Assembly: GCA_919901335.1 (NCBI GenBank)
Contig: CAKKOZ010000045.1
Location: forward strand, 1-5,339
From: Nitrospiria bacterium
GTDB taxonomy: Bacteria; Nitrospirota; Nitrospiria; JACQBZ01
Reading direction: 5' to 3'
Length of the DNA stretch: 5,339 nt
Shown: piece after piece, positions 3,801 through 5,339 of the stretch
How positions within the stretch are numbered: the stretch's first letter is position 1
Layout of the letters: the number at the start of each line of letters is the position of its first letter
Translations under genes and position numbers: made by a program
Notes under the pieces: model-generated
Databases searched by the model: none
Seen by the model: only the letters and a program-made list of their open reading frames with translations
Told to the model about the DNA's origin: nothing

Positions 3801-5339
3801 GAAGTGCTTCGTCCAGAAATTTTTTATGAACCAGTCGGTGCAGTCTTCCCATCGTTTGCGAAGCGACGGGTCATGGAGCTGGATCTCCGGGACAAAACGA
3901 GACGATGGATCAAATGCCGTACGCAAATACTGAGCAGACTGGTAAGGTCGCGATGCAGCATCGTGGGAGGGATTGCAAAGCTCCTCGTAGCGCATCGGAA
4001 GATCCACTCGCTTGATCTCCGGTCGTTCCGGAAAGGCGGCAATCGGCAGCAGGGGAGAGTCGCGACGCCAAACCTCCATGACATCCACGGCCTGCTCGGC
4101 CAGGCCCGTCAGTACGGCGCCTGCGGCCGCGTCTCCTTCGACGGGCAGCCCGGCTTCAAGCCGTTCCTGAACGTCGCACAGAACCCGGCGCGCCCCCAGT
4201 AGCATTGCGGCGGCCTCACCTGCCTTGGCCGGATCACTTTCCGGTGAGAGCCGCTTCCAGCGCGAGACATTCTCCTCCCATTGCATCGCCGTCTCCGCCA
4301 ACGGGCCGATCCGTACTTCTTCGAAGACACGGTGCGATGCCCCGTCCATTTTTTCAGCGGCAAGGTCAACCCCCTGAAGGTGGTCCATCAAGCGTTCCGC
4401 GGCGCCGAAGCCCGGCTGTACAAACCGAAACAGCGCGCTATCACGATAGGCGCGGGATAGAAGATCGTCCTCGGAATAGGCGAAGCCGCCGAAGACCTGG
4501 CCGGCGTCATAACCCATTTGGCCCGGCTCCGGTCCAAAGGCCATGGACGATACCACCGCGCAAAGATCCGACCCTGCGGCGGACTTCCGGTCGGTTTCTT
4601 CCCCCACGAGGGCAGAGAGGAGAAGATGCCATGCCTCGATGCGGGCGATCATCGCCTTGACCGCGCCCAGTTTGGCGATCCCATCACGGCCTTGCGTGTC
4701 CCGCATCTGGTGGGCAAACTGGATGCGGCCCTCGGCATACTCTCCTGCGCGGCGCGAAAGATAATCGGCCGCTCCGAGCGCAACGGCGGCGTAGGTCGCG
4801 CCGAATGATCGGTCCTCGCGGACCGGAAAGGCCAGCCCCGTCACCTTGACCGCGCTGAACTCCAAACGGTGAAGGCCGGCTGAGCGAAACCCGATGGCCG
4901 GCGTCGGGGTCATTTTAATCCCGGGCAGATTGAGCGAAACCGGCCAGGCCTGATTTTGGTAAACGAGAAGAAGCCCGCCGGACAACGCCAGAGGAACGAG
5001 CTCCAATGCTCCATTAATAATTAATCCGTCTGTGACGGTTGTGATCGAAAGGGAATGGCCGTCCACGGCGCAGAGATCGGCGCGGGGAGGCAGTTGAGCC
5101 CGACTGAGACTCTTCATCGCCTCGGTGTGATGAGCCGCAAGAAGTCCCAGAGCCGGGCTCAGCGATGAGAGGGCCCGAATGAAAGAAATTGGCCGGGCGG
5201 CCTGTTCGATGATCAGGGTCAGGAGACGCTCCCGGGACTCAAGCGGAATCGGGGAGTTTTCCCATTCCTTTACGACGCGATCCGGGAACAGTGCCGCAAT
5301 CCGGTCTTTTAGATTCAGATCGAGCATCGGAGTCCCGAT
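1..5339 (-). CDS. Acyl-CoA dehydrogenase (tandem) - EtfB - EtfA fusion protein, partial at both edges
   Basis: One minus-strand frame is open across the full window with no TAA, TAG or TGA, about 1,779 codons. In order it encodes a degenerate acyl-CoA dehydrogenase (ACAD), a helical region, an active-looking ACAD, a second helical region, EtfB and EtfA. Expected role: FAD-dependent dehydrogenation of an acyl-CoA to the trans-2-enoyl-CoA, with electrons moving within the same polypeptide to the ETF flavin and then probably to ETF:quinone oxidoreductase. I see no signal peptide or membrane helix, so it is probably cytoplasmic, perhaps membrane-associated. The frame is open to the right edge, so the start is not proven. 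The first in-frame ATG is at 5327..5325, with a weak GGGA five bases upstream; the true start may lie outside, since the first ACAD module is about 20 residues short at its N terminus. The stop lies beyond the left edge, roughly 30 residues away by comparison with EtfA. Family recognition is by eye from motifs. Confidence 0.95.
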   Translation of the reverse strand, partial: MGTPMLDLNLKDRIAALFPDRVVKEWENSPIPLESRERLLTLIIEQAARPISFIRALSSLSPALGLLAAHHTEAMKSLSRAQLPPRADLCAVDGHSLSITTVTDGLIINGALELVPLALSGGLLLVYQNQAWPVSLNLPGIKMTPTPAIGFRSAGLHRLEFSAVKVTGLAFPVREDRSFGATYAAVALGAADYLSRRAGEYAEGRIQFAHQMRDTQGRDGIAKLGAVKAMIARIEAWHLLLSALVGEETDRKSAAGSDLCAVVSSMAFGPEPGQMGYDAGQVFGGFAYSEDDLLSRAYRDSALFRFVQPGFGAAERLMDHLQGVDLAAEKMDGASHRVFEEVRIGPLAETAMQWEENVSRWKRLSPESDPAKAGEAAAMLLGARRVLCDVQERLEAGLPVEGDAAAGAVLTGLAEQAVDVMEVWRRDSPLLPIAAFPERPEIKRVDLPMRYEELCNPSHDAASRPYQSAQYLRTAFDPSSRFVPEIQLHDPSLRKRWEDCTDWFIKNFWTKHFDGMHIERYVEKIHGIPKGVLYGFKENGYFSTIIPPELDGGGWWKAEYYILTAAAGRFGDAGLLLVIMASTSIGTTPVLLGLEKELPRAAQELEPLARDPRQLGEIGEQLERLIAGMKRPDPARLKRGFTALMALVDSRIRHTRVVKYLAANFLKAFYAAGIAGQRRDLEGFRRGLMESKLLFDHLAPTIGQAVEELPRRKQAHQFFLKKLGHGGIGAFALTEPTAGSDTGGVKTTARPMSRPLTPLEDGRYRFDLTEGEARDDPSARYLINADRIRFDDRSGPSEMVYELPSGGTVPIQCDEYNYDTDEGLRYYLFRNQKRHFNDIAQIRVRDGKPVYDYYALSGTKMWITNGHVATQFCLYAQSPEGVTGFMVDRHSEGLKVGADERKMGQRGSPTNELAIDQVRVPKECVIGYEGHGQVNALETLNVGRCGLAVASITLMRKLLLEAGEQVPASPQRDRLLGEAAAILFGSDSVVFHLIGLFDRHTTESVRMESAIAKYVCSEDLHELITLIEQAYGPAGVTEQYRVEKIRRDSRILNIYEGTNEVQRFLILKDLIAMVKNWTPIPVPEGTGGQPRLAFLKETLRAHVKTAADLLGDTVWMDAILQPTYFPLADMAGEIFRLDCLTYRIQWLKEQRERLGPAYADPLLILADRAVWRCEHRLSKLDQRYRRNAIRPLKGLYAPEAVAADAAMERMGNKVAAEPPPTGRLMRPLRILCLLRLVADIAPTPRLKGGRLSEIVWRFNPSDEAAVRLAVRLKENNPSSVTIHLILPGGPEAEDHLRWALGSGADAAYRMDASVTAGGSAFVEAIFLLEKSGRYDLILTGDESLDGAEPLGPFVAGAASRHFAKAASMEIVKDGLELAIRSGSDSSKLEILPREPVVLAWERSDASLPVEINRLILGRLTEIHRIQVQDKRTSERLAPARAVTRKSETIREPAGVAEHLKIYLAEARAMKAEPYSSKIDERPFPTGPAVWTVIESQQPRAIPALLGAARFLGQSLDQDSYAVVLGPEKTWPLLVGLAQTRGLTGTVCVPAPEGPLTESGRVEWLKKFMGLRGDLRIVCGPRWADALSYLSGRINGKASLLFTDLVEIDRREGLLLFKPAYHGKLRRSISLTPSQTPIAFMTVSPTVDFPSGEPSARFTAGKVEAKAFAVNPNWFESTAPVVPEDLTSSEVIVDIGYGVKNQEGFNLAVRLKAALERLGLAVHLGATRKVTQDLKLLSLDHQIGQTGVRVNPKLILALGVSGAPQHMDYIGDRAVIFAFN
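42..170 (-). other. EtfA FAD-binding motif block (residues 1720-1762)
   Basis: GATR, QIGQTG and GVSGAPQHM appear in the order and spacing of the EtfA C-terminal FAD domain (GASR, QVGQTG and GISGAIQHL in ordinary proteins). This is the flavin that would take electrons from module 2 and hand them on. Confidence 0.88.
882..932 (-). other. Short linker between EtfB and EtfA modules (residues 1466-1482)
   Basis: About 17 residues rich in Lys, Glu, Ser and Pro (KAEPYSSKIDERPFPTG) join the last EtfB helix to the first EtfA strand. There is no stop codon, no methionine within the linker (the nearest is M1465 at its edge) and no Shine-Dalgarno-like sequence, so the two ETF subunits are a genuine single chain here. 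Confidence 0.65.
1116..1127 (-). other. ETF recognition-loop motif ASLP (residues 1401-1404) in EtfB
   Basis: In human ETF the beta-subunit loop RYATLPNIMK (191-200) anchors the protein to its partner dehydrogenase through Leu195. ERSDASLPVEIN here aligns so that L1403 sits on that leucine. The preceding PRY and following lysines are changed, but the Leu-Pro core is kept. Confidence 0.6.
1284..1319 (-). other. Altered nucleotide-binding loop in EtfB (residues 1337-1348)
   Basis: The usual loop reads Q-A-I-D-G-D-T-A-Q-V-G-P or close to it and holds the AMP (or second FAD) phosphate. Here it reads D-E-S-L-D-G-A-E-P-L-G-P, one residue shorter and without the D-T-x-Q part. Loss or change of the EtfB nucleotide is likely; this is inference from the motif. 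Confidence 0.55.
1668..2111 (-). other. VLCAD/ACAD9-like C-terminal helical extension and linker to EtfB (residues 1073-1220)
   Basis: After the ACAD core the chain continues with helices, for example residues 1088-1112, 1122-1151 and 1154-1182. The pattern FPLADMAGEIFRLDCLTYRI (1121-1140) followed by ADPLLILADRAVWRCEHRL (1155-1173) resembles the extra helical domain of VLCAD and ACAD9, where it supports dimerisation and membrane association. It ends in an Ala/Pro-rich stretch (NKVAAEPPPTGRL, 1208-1220) that looks like a flexible linker into the EtfB module. The assignment to the VLCAD-type extension is by helix pattern, so moderate. Confidence 0.55.
2172..2174 (-). other. Catalytic glutamate E1052 (IYEGT) of module 2
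   Basis: The codon GAA (E1052) sits in ILNIYEGTNEVQR. This is the canonical position of the base that removes the alpha proton in SCAD, MCAD, VLCAD and related enzymes. The spacing from Q1025 (27 residues) is the family spacing. Confidence 0.92.
2808..3089 (-). other. Insertion 2 in module 2: acidic/aromatic beta-domain insert (residues about 747-840)
   Basis: Typical ACADs have about 30 residues between TEPxAGSD and WITN; here there are about 120. The extra part carries several Asp/Tyr/Arg-rich strands, such as RYRFDLTEGEARDD (759-772) and CDEYNYDTDEGLRYY (809-823), before the normal DGKPVYDYYALSGTKMWITN (842-861) resumes. The segment looks like added beta strands or a surface loop. I do not recognise it as a known domain. 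Confidence 0.65.
3117..3140 (-). other. TEPTAGSD flavin/substrate motif of module 2 (residues 730-737)
   Basis: This motif is a near-perfect match to the ACAD TEPxAGSD signature in the middle beta domain, whose backbone and Thr contact the flavin and acyl-CoA. No equivalent is found in module 1. Confidence 0.92.
3213..3551 (-). other. Insertion 1 in module 2: charged helical segment (residues about 593-705)
   Basis: In ordinary ACADs the helix ending in ...GTEEQK leads within about 20 residues to IGAFALTEP. Here LLGLEKEL (588-594) and KQAHQFFLKKL (709-719) look like the two halves of that stretch, separated by about 110 extra residues. These are rich in Glu, Arg, Leu and Ala and probably helical. 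I recognise no domain in it. Being in the N-terminal helical domain, it could line the acyl-binding side or form an interface with module 1 or the ETF modules. Confidence 0.65.
3918..4382 (-). other. Helical region between the two ACAD modules (residues 316-470)
   Basis: This stretch is rich in Ala, Glu, Leu and Arg and looks mostly alpha-helical (for example residues 365-420). It then becomes a Pro- and Asp-containing connector (about 423-470) leading into module 2. No catalytic motif, cysteine cluster or transmembrane segment is seen. Its position, directly after an ACAD C-terminal domain, is the same as that of the helical extension after module 2, so it may be a diverged copy of the VLCAD/ACAD9-type C-terminal domain. 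That is inference from layout and composition; sequence identity between the two is low by eye. Confidence 0.5.
4416..4418 (-). other. Catalytic Glu position replaced by Gln (Q304) in module 1
   Basis: The codon CAG (Q304) lies in RDSALFRFVQPG. Aligned without gaps to RDAKITTIYEGT of ordinary ACADs, it falls on the catalytic base. The same exchange made in MCAD (Glu376Gln) is known to abolish dehydrogenation. Neighbouring family residues (GG, YRD) are intact, so the alignment is firm. Confidence 0.82.
4716..4727 (-). other. RxQF motif retained in module 1 (residues 201-204)
   Basis: RIQF (R201, Q203, F204) matches the R-x-x-F-G motif of ACADs. In MCAD the Arg and Phe of this motif reach across the dimer and bind the partner subunit's FAD. 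It is kept here although the module's own active site is lost, and it is missing from module 2. Confidence 0.75.

Larger units (their letters stand above)
2112..3917 (-). other. Module 2: active-site-bearing acyl-CoA dehydrogenase domain (residues 471-1072)
   Basis: This is the catalytic ACAD. The N-terminal helical domain carries NGYFSTIIPPELDGGG (535-550), the equivalent of G-x-VP-EYGG. ALTEPTAGSD (728-737) and KMWITN (856-861) contact FAD and substrate. KMGQRGSPTNEL (898-909) is the usual turn into the C-terminal domain. The catalytic glutamate is E1052 in NIYEGTNEVQR, preceded by R1042-R1043-D1044. At about 600 residues it is longer than the roughly 380-residue ACAD core because of insertions near 593-705 and 747-840. 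Two features are missing: the RxxFG motif (here residues 951-970, about ten residues shorter than usual) and the second glycine of QxxGG (QAYGP, 1025-1029). Both normally complete the partner subunit's FAD site. The substrate cannot be named; the C-terminal helical extension points toward the VLCAD/ACAD9 side of the family. Confidence 0.92.
4383..5339 (-). other. Module 1: degenerate, probably catalytically dead ACAD domain (residues 1-315)
   Basis: The fold is recognisable from several landmarks. A helical stretch at residues 51-67 ends in LLAAHH. A beta-domain strand pair around residues 94-122 contains IINGALEL where active ACADs have INGTKMWITN. GFRSAGLHRLEF (146-157) corresponds to the RGS-T-EL-F motif. 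EYAEGRIQF (196-204) corresponds to YA-xR-QFG. QVFGGFAY (277-284) followed by R295-D296 corresponds to QIHGGYGY...RDA. From Q277 a gapless 27-residue alignment puts Q304 (VQPG) where the catalytic glutamate of IYEGT (MCAD Glu376) should be. The alternative base position used by isovaleryl-CoA dehydrogenase falls at about F175. No TEPxAGSD or WITN is present. I infer a pseudo-subunit that no longer oxidises substrate but may support module 2. It is about 20 residues shorter at the N terminus than a usual ACAD, which may mean the gene starts upstream of this window. Confidence 0.8.

Noticed and set aside
3817..3826. Minus-strand ATA AAA AAT (slippery heptamer A AAA AAT) in the N-terminal part of module 2
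   Set aside because: The zero frame continues for another 1,270 codons with conserved motifs, so no frameshift is needed. It encodes I-K-N in an ordinary helix, and I cannot demonstrate a downstream stimulatory structure.
5010..5026. AT-rich near-palindrome (ATTAATAATTAAT) that could look like a promoter or operator
   Set aside because: It lies inside the coding frame of module 1, encoding the conserved-type strand DGLIINGA, and there is no gene start nearby for it to control.
5325..5327. First in-frame ATG as the certain start of the gene
   Set aside because: The frame is open to the window edge, only 12 bases upstream. The GGGA before it is a weak ribosome site, and the ACAD module seems about 20 residues short, so the real start may be outside the window. 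It is used only as the numbering origin.
1..5339. Possibility that the fusion is an assembly or sequencing artefact joining separate genes
   Set aside because: Family motifs of every module lie in the same frame, with no stop and no need for a frameshift. The linkers look like coding linkers and no Shine-Dalgarno or intergenic sequence is visible at the junctions. It still deserves a read-level check.

Overview
The whole window is the inside of one very long protein-coding gene on the minus strand. I read the minus frame whose plus-strand triplets start at positions 3, 6, 9 and so on, line by line. It has no stop codon anywhere: about 1,779 codons stay open from one window edge to the other. 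Because it lacks a stop at the left edge and a proven start at the right edge, it is easy to miss in favour of the many short shadow frames. Residue numbers here count from an in-frame ATG at 5327..5325 (residue 1); the last complete codon, 5..3, is residue 1775.

Reading right to left (N to C terminus), the protein has four recognisable modules. Residues 1-315 (5339-4383) are a degenerate acyl-CoA dehydrogenase (ACAD) module whose catalytic glutamate position is glutamine. Residues 316-470 (4382-3918) are a helical extension. Residues 471-1072 (3917-2112) are a second ACAD that keeps the FAD motifs and the catalytic glutamate (IYEGT), with two large insertions of about 110 and 90 residues. 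Residues 1073-1220 (2111-1668) are another helical extension, like that of VLCAD/ACAD9 enzymes. Residues 1221-1465 (1667-933) are the electron transfer flavoprotein beta subunit (EtfB). Residues 1483-1775 (881-3) are the alpha subunit (EtfA), cut by the left edge roughly 30 residues before its expected end.

The inferred job is fatty acyl-CoA (or related acyl-CoA) alpha,beta-dehydrogenation with the electron acceptor attached in cis. The substrate reduces the FAD of the second ACAD module, which passes electrons to the FAD held by the EtfA C-terminal domain, and then probably to an ETF:quinone oxidoreductase encoded elsewhere. Two losses look complementary. The first ACAD has lost its active site but keeps the motifs (RxQF, QxxGG) that in ACAD dimers complete the partner's FAD site. 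The second keeps its active site but has lost those motifs. This suggests an intramolecular pseudo-dimer with one working flavin site.

The sequence is GC-rich, with bacterial-type families. I cannot name the taxon; an environmental Gram-negative bacterium is a reasonable guess only. No RNA gene, mobile element, repeat array, promoter or terminator is supported, as expected inside a single gene.
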